From contig NZ_JBBORC010000001.1 of assembly GCF_038004425.1 (NCBI RefSeq), forward strand, positions 3,752,501 through 3,816,500: DNA of 64,000 nucleotides, written 5' to 3'. Each line of letters starts with the position of its first letter. The stretch's first letter is position 1. This DNA is from Solibacillus sp. FSL W7-1464. Lineage in GTDB: Bacteria; Bacillota; Bacilli; Bacillales_A; Planococcaceae. The translations under genes and the position numbers were made by a program. The notes beneath the pieces are model-generated. The model ran no database searches. It saw only the letters and a list, made by a program, of their open reading frames with translations, and was not told the origin of the DNA. Below, in pieces: positions 29,822 through 40,019 of this stretch.

Positions 29822-31804
29822 TTATAAAGCCTGTTTTATTATTTTTCTGTAATAATTGATTGTTAATGCAGCAAATATGGTATACATGGCGATATATAAT
29901 CCCATTGTCACAAGTAGAGGCGTTGTTAATTCTGTACCGAATAAAAACCAGCCGGACTTCACTGCAAAGTAGCTGTGCAATAGGCCAATCAGTAAAGGTA
30001 CACCAAAGTTAAATAACTGTTTCATCATTATACCGCGCGTTAATTCTTCCTGTGTAAATCCGATTTTTCGGAGAATCTTATACGATTCCATCTCTTCATC
30101 TGCTTCGGACATTTGCTTAAAGTATAAAATGCTGCCCGTTGCCAGTAAAAAGGCTAAACCTAGAAAAGCCGTTGTGAAAATGGTCGTCCCATATAGATTT
30201 AAATTAAATTCAACCTCTGATCGCAGTGAACTGATTTTATTCATGCCACTGCCTTCTTCAGCTTCAAAAAGTATATTTGCGCCAGTTTGTTCATAAAGCA
30301 TTTCTGTAAGCTTATATGTTTCATCATCTGCATCTACTAAATTGATTGATGTTTGTTCATGTGTAGTATAACCGATTGCATATTCTTCATTTAATTGCTG
30401 CAGTTGGTCAAACAGAGTATCTTCAACGATAAATACAAAGCCGCCTCCTGTAATATGCCATGCTATAATCGATGTATCGTTCACATCCTTAACTTTTAGC
30501 GGAAACTGGTGCTCCTGATGCAGCAATGTAAAGTCGTGTGGTGCTTCTATCGGCAATATATTTGCCTGGAAGCCATTATAGCCCGCAATAATCGCCTCTC
30601 CTTTTGAAAGTTGTACATCCGGATCGAGCTGATGGTAGTCCGAAAGCGGAATTATTAGGGCGTCCGCTAATGTCTTACCCTGAAGTAAATCTACTATTTC
30701 ACCAGAAAAAGTTTCCGTCATATCAAATTGTGCGCTCGTTAACCTGAACTTATCTTCCTCAATTGCAATTCCTTCCTGCTCCAGCGCTTCAATGAAGGAT
30801 TCTCCGCGTCCATCTACTATTATATAATCTGCTGGTACTGAATTTTCCGCCGTACTGCCCGCCGAGTAGTAACTGATATAAGAAAGAGTCGTAATGGCAA
30901 GAGATACCGCCGTTATGACAGTAATGAGCGTCAGTGATTTCGCATTGCCCTTCATCCGGTGCATAATTGGTGTCAGCGCCAGAACATCAGCTAGATTCAA
31001 ATGCCCGTTCTTTCTTAGACGGAACAAATTTAATATGAATGCAACCGAATAGCGGAATACAAAATAAGTTCCGCCGATTGTCGTCGCTAAAATAATGATC
31101 ATGCTTAAAAATAAGTTTGTTGTTTGCCCTGAAAATAATACCGTACTTTTATAGTAGCCATAAATAATCAATGCCAACCCAATCGCACCCATTATCATCG
31201 GGAATACACTAAAGCGTTTTACACGCTCGTCCGCCTGCTTGGATACGTTAAATAGTGAGAGTAAAGTTGTTCTGTGTACCATAAATGCCATTTGCACTAA
31301 AAGAACTGCGAGCAAAATACCAAATACACTTAACGTATTCACAACTGCTACTTTACTGATGCTCAGTGTTACAACCGCATCAAATCTTAATAGCTTTAGT
31401 AAAATCATCGCAAACAAACGTGAACTTAAAAAGCCCAATAAAATTCCGACGCTTACCGCACCGGCAAATAATAGGATGTTTTCAAAGGCTAGCAGACGTG
31501 TCACAAGCCCTTTTGTCATGCCGACTAATTGATACAACCCAATTTCCTTGCTGCGGCGCTTAATAAATAAGTGATTGGCATACAGCACGAAGAACAGGAC
31601 AATAAAATACAGCATATACGATGCCGCTTCAAATCCGGAAGCTGCCGTACCACTTGCTTTTGTCGCTTCAATTACAGATTCATTGTACTGCAGTGTCACA
31701 AATGAGAAAAACAGCGTCACACTGAAAATGAGTGCGAAAAAGTATAAGTAATAGTGACGCATATTTTTTATCATGCTTTTAATAACGAGCTGACTAAGCT
31801 TCAC
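29822..31804 (-). CDS. Bce-type ABC transporter permease (peptide antibiotic sensing/resistance)
   Basis: The protein of about 660 residues has an FtsX-like architecture: one N-terminal helix, three helices, further helices, a large extracellular domain of about 200 residues (about 310-520) and three C-terminal helices. This is the BceB-type layout. Such permeases with their ATPase remove peptide antibiotics from lipid II cycle intermediates and signal to a sensor kinase. The start may be GTG at 31804 (after GGCGGTGA) or GTG at 31813. It overlaps the ATPase gene, indicating coupling. The target antibiotic cannot be read from the sequence. Confidence 0.88.
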   Translation of the reverse strand: MKLSQLVIKSMIKNMRHYYLYFFALIFSVTLFFSFVTLQYNESVIEATKASGTAASGFEAASYMLYFIVLFFVLYANHLFIKRRSKEIGLYQLVGMTKGLVTRLLAFENILLFAGAVSVGILLGFLSSRLFAMILLKLLRFDAVVTLSISKVAVVNTLSVFGILLAVLLVQMAFMVHRTTLLSLFNVSKQADERVKRFSVFPMIMGAIGLALIIYGYYKSTVLFSGQTTNLFLSMIIILATTIGGTYFVFRYSVAFILNLFRLRKNGHLNLADVLALTPIMHRMKGNAKSLTLITVITAVSLAITTLSYISYYSAGSTAENSVPADYIIVDGRGESFIEALEQEGIAIEEDKFRLTSAQFDMTETFSGEIVDLLQGKTLADALIIPLSDYHQLDPDVQLSKGEAIIAGYNGFQANILPIEAPHDFTLLHQEHQFPLKVKDVNDTSIIAWHITGGGFVFIVEDTLFDQLQQLNEEYAIGYTTHEQTSINLVDADDETYKLTEMLYEQTGANILFEAEEGSGMNKISSLRSEVEFNLNLYGTTIFTTAFLGLAFLLATGSILYFKQMSEADEEMESYKILRKIGFTQEELTRGIMMKQLFNFGVPLLIGLLHSYFAVKSGWFLFGTELTTPLLVTMGLYIAMYTIFAALTINYYRKIIKQAL

Positions 31805-32555
31805 TCTGCTCACCGCCTAGAACACTTTGCGTATTTAATATTTGCTGGAAGAATTCATTGCGTGATTTATCGCCCTTATACAGTTCTGTATAAATTTGAC
31901 CGTCTTTTAAAAACAGTACACGAGAACAGAAGCTGGCGGCAATGGCATCATGTGTGACCATCATGATTGTAGCGTTTTTTGCTTTATTAATTTTTGCTAA
32001 ATTATCGAGCAGTGCAGTAGCCGCTTTTGAATCAAGTGCTCCTGTTGGCTCATCTGCAAATACAAGTGATGGATTGGTTACTAGGGCTCTAGCTGCAGAT
32101 GTTCGCTGCTTTTGACCACCGGAAATCTCATTTGGATATTTCCGCAAAATGTCTGCAATTCCTAAAATCGAAGCGAGTTCCTGTAAACGTTGCTCTGCAG
32201 CGGCTTTTGGAATGGTGCTGAGTGATAACGGCAATAAAATATTTTCTTTTACCGTCAAAGTGTCGAGTAAATTATAGTCCTGGAAGATAAAGCCGAGCTC
32301 GTCACGTCTAAACTTTGCCAATGTACGCTCCTTCATTCCTTGGAGCTTTTGCCCATTGATTTCGACAAATCCGTCTGTCACTTGATCTATGGAGCAGAGT
32401 ACATTTAGTAATGTTGTTTTTCCGGAACCTGAAGCCCCCATTATGCCGACAAACTCACCCTTTTCCACTTCCAGATCTATGCCCTTTAATACTTCTTGTG
32501 CAAGCGAGCGCTTACCATATGTTTTTCGAACTTTACGTGCGATTAAAATGCTCAT
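31794..32555 (-). CDS. Bce-type ABC transporter ATP-binding protein
   Basis: The 253-residue ATPase has Walker [10 protein letters not shown] (40-48), the Q-loop in [10 protein letters not shown], signature ISGGQKQR, Walker [15 protein letters not shown] and an H-loop His in MMVTHDA. This is the LolD/MacB/BceA subfamily. I chose the ATG at 32555 behind AAAGGGTGG rather than GTG at 32564. The gene starts 96 bp after the kinase gene, and a BceR-like operator lies in that gap, so the transporter genes should be induced by the adjoining regulator. Confidence 0.9.
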   Translation of the reverse strand: MSILIARKVRKTYGKRSLAQEVLKGIDLEVEKGEFVGIMGASGSGKTTLLNVLCSIDQVTDGFVEINGQKLQGMKERTLAKFRRDELGFIFQDYNLLDTLTVKENILLPLSLSTIPKAAAEQRLQELASILGIADILRKYPNEISGGQKQRTSAARALVTNPSLVFADEPTGALDSKAATALLDNLAKINKAKNATIMMVTHDAIAASFCSRVLFLKDGQIYTELYKGDKSRNEFFQQILNTQSVLGGEQSEA

Positions 32556-32639
32556 CGTTTCCACCCTTTCTTGTTACTTTCATTCTACATGTACCGTTAA
32601 TGGGAATCGTTTGATTTACATGACAAAAACGCATGGTAA

Positions 32640-32655
32640 GTGACAAGTTCGTCAC
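32640..32655 (-). promoter_or_regulatory. BceR-like operator upstream of the ABC transporter genes
   Basis: A perfect 16-bp inverted repeat fits the TnACA-N4-TGTnA pattern described for BceR-type regulators, with one deviation. It overlaps the last codon of the kinase gene. Downstream on the minus strand TTGTCA could be a -35 element, with only a weak -10 (CATTAA), as expected for an activated promoter. Confidence 0.6.
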
Positions 32656-33623
32656 ATTCCAAGCGTTTTTTGATATTCATTAATTTTCGGGAAAGTAATT
32701 TTTACAGAAGTGCCTGCCCCTTCAGTTGATTCGATTGCCAGAACAATATGCAGAGATTGTGCCGCCTGTTTAGCAAGGTACAGCCCCATCCCTGTTGCGG
32801 CACTCGTCTCACGACCAATTGTTCCGGTGTAGGATTTGCGGAATACACGCGGCAAGTCTTCACTCTTTATACCGACTCCGCCGTCTTGAATAATGAGAAC
32901 CGGCTGCTCATTAACCATTTGAGCAGAGATTGTAATTTCTCCCCCGATATGACTATACTTTACCGCATTCGATAAAAGTTGCCGTACGATAAACCCTAGC
33001 CACTTTGCGTCTGATTGGACAGTCAGATCACCCAAATCCAGATTAATTGCTATTTGCTTTTCAAAACACCAGCTGCGCAATGCTTTGATTTCTTGAATAA
33101 GTACATCCTTCACCTGAACTTTTTCAATTCGGTTATCCTGCTCGATTGTCATAAGACGTGTTGCATGTAGCTGCTGGTCTAATAATAAATAAAGACGCAG
33201 CCATTCATTTTCGATGCGTTCCTTCACTTCGCTTTTCTCTACTTTTTCGAACAACAGCTGCATTGCCGTTAATGGGGATTTCATTTCATGTACCCAGGCT
33301 AAAAGCTCATCCTGCCGTTCTAATACGATCTGCTTCTGTTCCTGTATTTTTATATTCTTCTCAGCAAGCTGTTCTTTATAATCTTCATGAATAACGTCAG
33401 AGTAAGTTCCACTAAACTTGGCATATAGCTTCATTAATCTCCTGTCTTTCACATAGCGCAAACTGAAATAACCGGCGGCTAGTGTAAACCAGATAATGTT
33501 TAAATAAAGCAGGGAAACCTCATGGAATCCTGTGTCGAGGAATAATATTAGATTGATCAGCACCTGAAGGAGGATAACAAATAGGATGGCCGACAGATAC
33601 TGCCTTATAAACAAGCGGATCAT
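32652..33623 (-). CDS. Intramembrane-sensing histidine kinase (BceS-like)
   Basis: The 323-residue protein begins with two closely spaced transmembrane helices (about 8-30 and 38-56) and almost no extracellular loop, the mark of kinases that sense through a partner transporter. A short coiled linker follows. The phospho-acceptor is His112 in AWVHEMKSPLTA, with ATPase boxes DGGVGIKSEDLP and TGMGLYLAKQ. Its start overlaps the response regulator stop by 4 nt. Adjacent Bce-type transporter genes support a detoxification module. Confidence 0.9.
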   Translation of the reverse strand: MIRLFIRQYLSAILFVILLQVLINLILFLDTGFHEVSLLYLNIIWFTLAAGYFSLRYVKDRRLMKLYAKFSGTYSDVIHEDYKEQLAEKNIKIQEQKQIVLERQDELLAWVHEMKSPLTAMQLLFEKVEKSEVKERIENEWLRLYLLLDQQLHATRLMTIEQDNRIEKVQVKDVLIQEIKALRSWCFEKQIAINLDLGDLTVQSDAKWLGFIVRQLLSNAVKYSHIGGEITISAQMVNEQPVLIIQDGGVGIKSEDLPRVFRKSYTGTIGRETSAATGMGLYLAKQAAQSLHIVLAIESTEGAGTSVKITFPKINEYQKTLGM

Positions 33624-34300
33624 GCATCCACCGCCAAATAACCAAGGCCTTTTTTCGTCATAATCACATTGATGAGACCAATATCCTCTAATCGTTGGCG
33701 TAAACGATTTACATTGACCGTTAATGTATTGTCGTTTACAAAGCGTTCGTCATCCCATAATTTTCGCATTAGTTCATCCCGGGAAACAATTTGTCCTTTC
33801 GCTTTTACGAGCACCTTTAATATAAACAACTCATTTTTGGTTAACTCTATTTGCAGATCTTTATAATGGACAATTGCACGGTCATAATGAATTTCAGCTC
33901 CATTCCACTTTTCAATATCACTTTGCTGCGCTTCCTGATAATTATAGGCACGTCGAAGCAATGCTTGAACTTTTGCAATTAATACTTCCGTATGAAATGG
34001 TTTTTGCACAAAGTCATCTGCTCCCATTTGCATCGCCATAATCATATCCATCGGATGGTCACGTGAAGAAAGAAATAACATAGGAACATTCGAAACCGCT
34101 CTTATTTCACGGCACCAATGAAAACCGTCAAATGCAGGCAGCTGAATATCAATAATAACAAGCTGAGGCTCTTCTTCTTTAAATGTTACCATTATATGTT
34201 GAAAATCTTTCGGCCCGATTACTTGTATATTCCACTGCGCTAATCGTTCACCTATCAGTTCAAAAATGGAGATATCATCTTCTATTAATAATACTTTCAA
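33620..34300 (-). CDS. OmpR-family response regulator (BceR-like)
   Basis: The 226-residue protein has a receiver domain with acidic pair near residues 8-9, phospho-acceptor Asp51 in VIIDIQLPAFDG and Lys in FVQKPFHTE. It ends with a winged-helix domain (NELFILKVL, VNDNTLTVNVNRLRQRLE). The TTG start at 34300 has AAGGAGTGG before it. It is the first gene of the regulator-kinase-ATPase-permease series and lies back to back with the lysR gene. Confidence 0.92.
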   Translation of the reverse strand: MKVLLIEDDISIFELIGERLAQWNIQVIGPKDFQHIMVTFKEEEPQLVIIDIQLPAFDGFHWCREIRAVSNVPMLFLSSRDHPMDMIMAMQMGADDFVQKPFHTEVLIAKVQALLRRAYNYQEAQQSDIEKWNGAEIHYDRAIVHYKDLQIELTKNELFILKVLVKAKGQIVSRDELMRKLWDDERFVNDNTLTVNVNRLRQRLEDIGLINVIMTKKGLGYLAVDA

Positions 34301-34327
34301 AGAACACCACTCCTTCTATATACTTCC

Positions 34328-34374
34328 ATTATACAAAAAACTGGCAGTCCAACTCTTACAAACTTTGCTATAAT
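34328..34374. promoter_or_regulatory. Divergent promoters for the response regulator and the LysR gene
   Basis: A TATAAT on the minus strand at 34328-34333 faces the regulator gene. On the plus strand TGCTATAAT ends at 34374, an extended -10 for lysR. Neither has a strong -35. CTATAAT at 34368-34374 and ATTATAG at 34391-34397 form an inverted repeat downstream that could bind the LysR protein. Confidence 0.5.
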
Positions 34375-34419
34375 CAATTCAATTACAGGAATTATAGTTA
34401 AAGAGGTGGGGAAAGAAAA

Positions 34420-35307
34420 ATGGATTTACGCCAAATCGAATACTTTGTTGAAGTGGCCAAGCATTTAAGTTTTACGAAGGCAGCTGCAACTTTGCATGTA
34501 TCACAGCCATCTATTAGTAAAGCAATCCAAAATTTTGAGTCAGAGCTAGGTGTACCGTTATTTTACCGGTCTTCCAAACAGCTTGAGCTGACAGATGCCG
34601 GTCAGGCCGTTCTTGTGAATTCAATGCAAGTACTTGAATCATTTCAAAACCTGCGTTCGGAGTTAACGGATTTGATGGAATTAAAGAAAGGCCAAATACG
34701 AATCGGTATTCCGCCAATCGTTGGGGCCGAGTTTTTTTCGAAATTAATCAGCTATTATAAAGAGCTTAATCCATATATCGAAATTTTACTAACGGAAGTC
34801 GGAACGAAACGCATACGCCAGGAAATCGAAGCCGGTGAACTGGATGTCGGATTAGTATGCAGTGTAACTTCCTCGAACGAATCTTTGGAGACAATCCGAT
34901 TTTTAAAAGATCCTTTACTGTTAATCGTCCATGAGAGTCACCCTTTGGCAGTAAAAGAAACGATACAGCTAAGTGAATTAGCGGATGAGACATTTATTAT
35001 TTACCGAAAAGATTTTATTTTGTATGACCGCATTATTGAGGAGTGCTCCAAACACGGATTCTTTCCTACAATTGCCTGCGAAACGACTCAGAAAGATTTA
35101 TTTATCGAAATGGTTCAGGCAAAACTGGGGATTGCGCTGCTTCCGGAAAAGCTTGCCGAGAAAATTCCATACACTTCGATTAAATGCATTCCTTTTCAGG
35201 AGGAAGCAATTCATCTGGAACTTGGGGTTACATGGAAGAAAAACAAATACTTACCCTTTGCAGTGCGGGAGTTTATTAAACTTGCCCGCGAATTTGTTTC
35301 CCAATAG
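34420..35307 (+). CDS. LysR-family transcriptional regulator
   Basis: The 295-residue protein has an N-terminal winged helix-turn-helix (LSFTKAAATLHVSQPSISKA, about 16-35) and a C-terminal periplasmic-binding-type effector domain. An AAGAGGTGGGG ribosome-binding site supports the start. It resembles CidR/YwbI-type regulators in general appearance. It is the only plus-strand gene in this block and is not beside a divergent metabolic gene it would obviously control. The ligand and targets are unknown. Confidence 0.9.
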   Translation: MDLRQIEYFVEVAKHLSFTKAAATLHVSQPSISKAIQNFESELGVPLFYRSSKQLELTDAGQAVLVNSMQVLESFQNLRSELTDLMELKKGQIRIGIPPIVGAEFFSKLISYYKELNPYIEILLTEVGTKRIRQEIEAGELDVGLVCSVTSSNESLETIRFLKDPLLLIVHESHPLAVKETIQLSELADETFIIYRKDFILYDRIIEECSKHGFFPTIACETTQKDLFIEMVQAKLGIALLPEKLAEKIPYTSIKCIPFQEEAIHLELGVTWKKNKYLPFAVREFIKLAREFVSQ

Positions 35308-35311
35308 AAAA

Positions 35312-35344
35312 GTTGCCTAGAAAGTTTCTGTATCTCTAGGCAAC
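35312..35344. terminator. Terminator between the convergent lysR and chemoreceptor genes
   Basis: A 10-bp stem (GTTGCCTAGA/TCTAGGCAAC) has a 13-nt loop, with T-rich sequence on both exits (TTTT on the minus side, ATTTTA on the plus side). Confidence 0.8.
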
Positions 35345-35348
35345 CATT

Positions 35349-36170
35349 TTATAATTTATCGGCATATTCATTCAGCTGTGCAGACATTGTTTGAATTTCC
35401 TTCACAAAATCGGAAACTTGTTGGATAGATTCGCTTTGTAATGTCCCGATAGTGGAAATTTGAGCAATGGAGTTCGTAATCTTTTGGGTAGCCTCATTAA
35501 TTTGGGCCATTGTTTCTCTGATTTTTTGTGTTGATTCAATTGTTTCTTTCGAAAATTTACGGATTTCCGTCGCAACGACTTCAAAACCTCTTCCCTTTTC
35601 ACCTGCACGGGCAGCTTCAATTGCTGCATTTAAGCCTAATAAATTCGTTTGGTCCGCCATTCGTTTCAACAACGTTAAAATATCGGAAGTCTGTTGAACA
35701 TTCTTCTCAGCCTGCTTTGATTGTTCCAGCAGCTCATTTGCCGACTCTTTCAATTTTGTCGAACCACCCGCAATGCTGCCTATTTGCTCATTCGCCTGTG
35801 TTAAAGAACCCGTTATTGCTTGGGAAATTTCTATTAATTCTGAGTGCTTTCTTACTTGGACAGCAATTCCTCCGACTGTTTTACCTGTTTTATCGTATAA
35901 AGGCGTCGCTGTACCGATAAATTCAAAACCGTAATAATCCGACGGTACAACTGCCTCTAAACGGCGGCTGTTCTTTAACGCAATCATTAATGGTTCTTCC
36001 GGATGTAATTGTTGACCGACTCGTATTTTCAGATCTAAATCTTCGGCAGGAAAATAGGCTACAAACTTCTCTATATCACATACTGCAATCGATAAGTCTA
36101 CCGGAATTGCTTCTTTCACAACCGGTATTATTGACATAAGCGCATCTAAAGATTCAATTTTATTTAGCAT
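35349..36170 (-). CDS. Soluble methyl-accepting chemotaxis protein
   Basis: The 273-residue protein has no transmembrane segment. The N-terminal half (about 1-110) looks like a PAS/dCache-related sensor, and the C-terminal part is a short signalling domain with the hairpin tip [21 protein letters not shown]. This resembles B. subtilis YfmS, a soluble receptor that couples to CheW/CheA. A sigma-D-like promoter precedes it, fitting the motility regulon. The ligand is unknown. Confidence 0.9.
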   Translation of the reverse strand: MLNKIESLDALMSIIPVVKEAIPVDLSIAVCDIEKFVAYFPAEDLDLKIRVGQQLHPEEPLMIALKNSRRLEAVVPSDYYGFEFIGTATPLYDKTGKTVGGIAVQVRKHSELIEISQAITGSLTQANEQIGSIAGGSTKLKESANELLEQSKQAEKNVQQTSDILTLLKRMADQTNLLGLNAAIEAARAGEKGRGFEVVATEIRKFSKETIESTQKIRETMAQINEATQKITNSIAQISTIGTLQSESIQQVSDFVKEIQTMSAQLNEYADKL

Positions 36171-36190
36171 TTTTAGTTCTCTTCTTTCCT

Positions 36191-36217
36191 ATATCGATTA
36201 CTACATTGTTACTGTTA
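36191..36217 (-). promoter_or_regulatory. Candidate sigma-D (motility) promoter of the chemoreceptor gene
   Basis: On the minus strand TAAC, 15 bp, then ATCGATAT resembles the TAAA-N15-GCCGATAT consensus with one plus two mismatches. It lies 20 bp upstream of the start codon. Confidence 0.55.
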
Positions 36218-36272
36218 TACACATTTTCACACTAAAATAAGTAAATTTCCATTATTTTTTGCTACTTGTATA

Positions 36273-36303
36273 AAAAAACTACTATCTCAGAAGAAATAGT
36301 AGT
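36273..36303 (-). terminator. Terminator after malate synthase G
   Basis: The 8-bp stem ACTACTAT/ATAGTAGT is followed on the minus strand by seven T. It lies 14 bp beyond the glcB stop. Confidence 0.85.
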
Positions 36304-36316
36304 AACTTAGATAACC

Positions 36317-38497
36317 TTATGCGTTTACTTTTTGTTTTGCTTTTGCTTCAATACGTTTTTTGTGTAAAATTGGCTCTGTGTAGCCGTTTGGTTGATCATA
36401 ACCTTTAAATATTAACTCGCTTGCCGCTTGGAAAGCTACTGAATCCCCGTAGTTTGCTGACATTGGCGAATATTCCGGATCACCTGCATTTTGCTCATCT
36501 ACAACTTTTGCCATACGGTTCAACGATTCCTCTACTTGTTCTTTCGTACAAATACCGTGATGCAGCCAGTTTGCTACATGCTGACTTGAAATACGCAGTG
36601 TAGCGCGGTCTTCCATTAAGCCAATATCATTAATATCCGGCACTTTCGAACAGCCTACACCATGCTCTACCCAGCGGATAACATAGCCTAGAATTCCTTG
36701 AACATTATTATCAAGCTCATTTTGGATTTCTTCCGGTGACCAGTCTGTATTTGCCGCTACCGGAATTTCCAAAATCGCATCCTGTAAATCTTCCGAAGTC
36801 ACAATACCTTTTTGAACATCTTTTACATTTACTTCATGGTAATGCGTTGCATGTAATGTTGCAGCTGTCGGCGATGGAACCCAGGCAGTGTTCGCCCCTG
36901 CTTTCGGGTGATTGATTTTTTGTTCAATCATATCCGCCATTAAGTCCGGCATTGCCCACATTCCTTTACCGATTTGTGCACGTCCTTGCAAGCCTGCATT
37001 TAACCCAACAATAACATTTGATTTTTCATATGAAGTAAGCCATGTTGAAGTTTTCATTTCGCCTTTGCGAATCATCGGGCCCGCTTCCATCGATGTATGG
37101 ATTTCATCACCAGTACGATCCAGGAACCCAGTATTAATAAATACGATACGGTTTTTCACTTCACGAATACATGCTTTCAAGTTAAGTGATGTACGACGCT
37201 CCTCATCCATAACACCGATCTTTAACGTGAACCGTTCCAAACCGATTAAATCTTCTACACGCTCAAATAGTTTATTTGCAAATGCTACTTCTTTTGAGCC
37301 ATGCATTTTCGGTTTTACAATATATATAGACCCTTTTTGCGAATTTTTATACTGACCGTTGCCGATTACTTCATGCTTCGCTATTAAACTCGTTACGACA
37401 CCATCAATTATTCCTTCAGGCACTTCGCTACCATCTTTATCTAGAATAGCTGAATTTGTCATCAAGTGACCTACATTGCGGATAAACATTAACGAACGTC
37501 CGTTTAATGTTACCGTATCCCCATTAACTCCTGTATATACACGGTCAGGGTTTAATGTACGTGTTACCGTTTTTGAGCCTTTTTCAAAAGTTGCCGTCAA
37601 GTCGCCTTTCATTAGCCCTAACCAGTTCGCATAAACTTCCACTTTATCCTCTGCATCTACTGCCGCTACCGAATCCTCGCAATCCATAATTGTTGTAATT
37701 GCGGACTCTAAATAAATATCTTTTACACCGGCTGCATCATCTTTTCCAATTGGATGATTGCGGTCTATTTGAATTTCAATGTGTAAATCGTTATTTTTCA
37801 GTAAAATTGCAGTTGGCTGTTCTGTTGTTCCTTGAAAGCCAATTAATTTTTCCGGTTCTGCCAATGTCGTCGTTTCACCATCAGCCAATGTAATTACTAA
37901 TTTATTTTCTGCAATTTTATAATTCACTGCATCAGTATGTGAGGCTGCTGTTAAAGGTGCAGCTTGATCTAAAAACTTCTTCGCATACGCGATTACTTTG
38001 TTACCACGGAGTGGATTATAACCTTTGCCTGCTTCGGCACCATCTTCATCACTGATAGCATCCGTACCATATAGTGCATCATACAAACTTCCCCAACGTG
38101 CATTGGCAGCGTTAATTGCATAGCGTGCATTGCTTACAGGTACAACTAATTGCGGACCTGCCTGATATGCAATTTCTGCATCAACGTTTTCTGTTTCCAC
38201 TTGGAAATCTTCTACTTTTGGTTCTACATAACCGATTTCTTCTAAAAATGCTTTATAATCGGCAAATTGGAAATTCCCCTTATTTCCTTTATGCCACTCA
38301 TTAATTTGTGACTGCAGTGCATCCCGTTGAGCAAGCAATGCCTTATTTTCAGGTGCCAACTCATGAATCAGCTGATCGAAGCCCTCCCAAAATGCCGTTT
38401 GCTCTACCCCACTGTTTGGTAATACTTGTTCATTAATAAACTGAAATAATACTTCCGCTACTTGTAAGTTTCCCACTTGCACATAATTTGTCACCAT
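36317..38497 (-). CDS. glcB: Malate synthase G
   Basis: The 726-residue length matches the long G isoform, not the 530-residue A isoform. Visible conserved segments include [58 protein letters not shown] and [19 protein letters not shown] (the C-terminal [14 protein letters not shown] carries an active-site Cys region). The enzyme condenses glyoxylate with acetyl-CoA to malate. No isocitrate lyase gene is adjacent, so it may serve glycolate/glyoxylate use or a lyase encoded elsewhere. It has GGGGGA as ribosome-binding site and its own terminator. Confidence 0.96.
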   Translation of the reverse strand: MVTNYVQVGNLQVAEVLFQFINEQVLPNSGVEQTAFWEGFDQLIHELAPENKALLAQRDALQSQINEWHKGNKGNFQFADYKAFLEEIGYVEPKVEDFQVETENVDAEIAYQAGPQLVVPVSNARYAINAANARWGSLYDALYGTDAISDEDGAEAGKGYNPLRGNKVIAYAKKFLDQAAPLTAASHTDAVNYKIAENKLVITLADGETTTLAEPEKLIGFQGTTEQPTAILLKNNDLHIEIQIDRNHPIGKDDAAGVKDIYLESAITTIMDCEDSVAAVDAEDKVEVYANWLGLMKGDLTATFEKGSKTVTRTLNPDRVYTGVNGDTVTLNGRSLMFIRNVGHLMTNSAILDKDGSEVPEGIIDGVVTSLIAKHEVIGNGQYKNSQKGSIYIVKPKMHGSKEVAFANKLFERVEDLIGLERFTLKIGVMDEERRTSLNLKACIREVKNRIVFINTGFLDRTGDEIHTSMEAGPMIRKGEMKTSTWLTSYEKSNVIVGLNAGLQGRAQIGKGMWAMPDLMADMIEQKINHPKAGANTAWVPSPTAATLHATHYHEVNVKDVQKGIVTSEDLQDAILEIPVAANTDWSPEEIQNELDNNVQGILGYVIRWVEHGVGCSKVPDINDIGLMEDRATLRISSQHVANWLHHGICTKEQVEESLNRMAKVVDEQNAGDPEYSPMSANYGDSVAFQAASELIFKGYDQPNGYTEPILHKKRIEAKAKQKVNA

Positions 38498-38522
38498 TAA
38501 ATCCCCCTTTTAAATGAACATT

Positions 38523-38539
38523 TCTAATAATTAATTAGA
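38523..38539 (-). promoter_or_regulatory. Palindrome in the glcB 5' untranslated region
   Basis: TCTAAT-5-ATTAGA lies between a TATAAT-like -10 (about 38562-38567, TTGTATAATG on the minus strand) and the glcB start. It might be an operator or a weak hairpin. Confidence 0.35.
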
Positions 38540-38632
38540 ATCCCCTGTTCTTACCTTTCATTATACAAGAGTCATTATATATAAATGAAATACATATATT
38601 GAATAAACATTATGCTTTTACGTTATAAAGCG

Positions 38633-38669
38633 CAAAAAAAAACACCTTGCAAGCGTCCCTGCAAAGTGT
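38633..38669 (-). terminator. Terminator after tuf
   Basis: The 10-bp stem ACACYTTGCA/TGCAARGTGT with one G-T pair is followed on the minus strand by nine T. It closes the str operon, 28 bp after the tuf stop. Confidence 0.92.
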
Positions 38670-38696
38670 TTTTTAAAAATTAGCAATTAGCTAAAA

Positions 38697-39884
38697 TTAT
38701 TTTTGGATAGATGCTACTACGCCAGCGCCTACAGTACGGCCACCCTCACGGATAGAGAATTTAGTACCTTCTTCTAAAGCGATTGGAGCGATTAATTCAA
38801 CAGTCATTTCGATGTTGTCGCCAGGCATAACCATTTCTACGCCTTCTGGTAACATGCAGATACCAGTTACGTCAGTTGTACGGAAGTAGAACTGAGGACG
38901 GTAGTTAGAGAAGAATGGAGTGTGACGTCCACCCTCTTCTTTTGATAAAACATAAACTTCAGCTTTGAAGTTAGTGTGTGGAGTGATTGAACCTGGTTTA
39001 GCTAATACTTGACCACGTTGGATGTCTTCACGAGCAACACCACGTAATAAAGCACCAATGTTGTCACCAGCTTCAGCATAGTCTAATAATTTACGGAACA
39101 TTTCTACACCAGTTACAGTAGTTTGTTTCGCTTCTTCTTCGATACCTACGATTTCAACTACGTCACCAACTTTAACTTGACCACGTTCAACACGGCCAGT
39201 TGCTACTGTACCACGACCAGTGATAGAGAATACGTCCTCTACTGGCATCATGAATGGTTTGTCAGTTTGACGTTCTGGAGTTGGGATGTAAGAATCTACA
39301 GCGTCCATTAATTCAACGATTTTTTCTTCCCATTCTGCTTCGCCTTCTAAAGCTTTTAAAGCAGAACCTTTGATTACTGGAATGTCGTCGCCTGGGAAGT
39401 CGTACTCAGATAATAAGTCACGGATTTCCATTTCAACTAATTCTAATAATTCTTCGTCGTCTACCATATCACATTTGTTCATGAATACTACTAAGTAAGG
39501 AACACCTACTTGACGAGATAAAAGGATGTGCTCACGAGTTTGTGGCATTGGGCCATCAGCAGCAGATACTACTAAGATACCGCCGTCCATTTGTGCAGCA
39601 CCAGTGATCATGTTTTTAACATAGTCAGCGTGTCCTGGGCAGTCAACGTGTGCATAGTGGCGAGTTTCAGTTTCATACTCTACGTGAGATGTATTGATTG
39701 TGATACCGCGCTCTTTTTCTTCTGGAGCGTTATCGATGTCAGCGTAAGATTTAGCTGATCCACCCATTTTTTTAGAAAGAACTGTTGCGATAGCAGCAGT
39801 TAAAGTTGTTTTACCATGGTCAACGTGTCCGATTGTACCAATATTAGCATGCGTTTTAGAACGGTCAAATTTTTCTTTAGCCAT
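38697..39884 (-). CDS. tuf: Elongation factor Tu
   Basis: The 395-residue GTPase has the P-loop GHVDHGKT (19-26), [28 protein letters not shown] and the domain II/III segments [14 protein letters not shown] and [13 protein letters not shown]. It delivers aminoacyl-tRNA to the ribosome. It is the last gene of the rpsL-rpsG-fusA-tuf operon. A 135-bp gap to fusA contains a hairpin. Confidence 0.99.
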   Translation of the reverse strand: MAKEKFDRSKTHANIGTIGHVDHGKTTLTAAIATVLSKKMGGSAKSYADIDNAPEEKERGITINTSHVEYETETRHYAHVDCPGHADYVKNMITGAAQMDGGILVVSAADGPMPQTREHILLSRQVGVPYLVVFMNKCDMVDDEELLELVEMEIRDLLSEYDFPGDDIPVIKGSALKALEGEAEWEEKIVELMDAVDSYIPTPERQTDKPFMMPVEDVFSITGRGTVATGRVERGQVKVGDVVEIVGIEEEAKQTTVTGVEMFRKLLDYAEAGDNIGALLRGVAREDIQRGQVLAKPGSITPHTNFKAEVYVLSKEEGGRHTPFFSNYRPQFYFRTTDVTGICMLPEGVEMVMPGDNIEMTVELIAPIALEEGTKFSIREGGRTVGAGVVASIQK

Positions 39885-39940
39885 TAGAAAATGCCTCCTC
39901 AGAGATATGTTTTATTTTTTTAAAATTATTCTAAGATGCC

Positions 39941-39967
39941 GACTATAAACGGGCCCCATCTATAGTC
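39941..39967 (-). other. Hairpin in the fusA-tuf intergenic region
   Basis: A 7-bp stem (GACTATA/TATAGTC) carries a 13-nt GC-rich loop containing GGGCCC. No T-run follows, so it is not a simple terminator. It may affect tuf mRNA processing. Confidence 0.4.
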
Positions 39968-40019
39968 AGTCATTCATAGCTTACAAATTATTTATACTTG
40001 ATGCAAGGTGAAATTTCAA

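Noticed and set aside
28377-38696. Genomic island with integrase or insertion sequences in the tuf-rpsJ block
   Set aside because: No transposase, integrase, att-like direct repeat or tRNA is seen, and base composition appears similar to the flanks.
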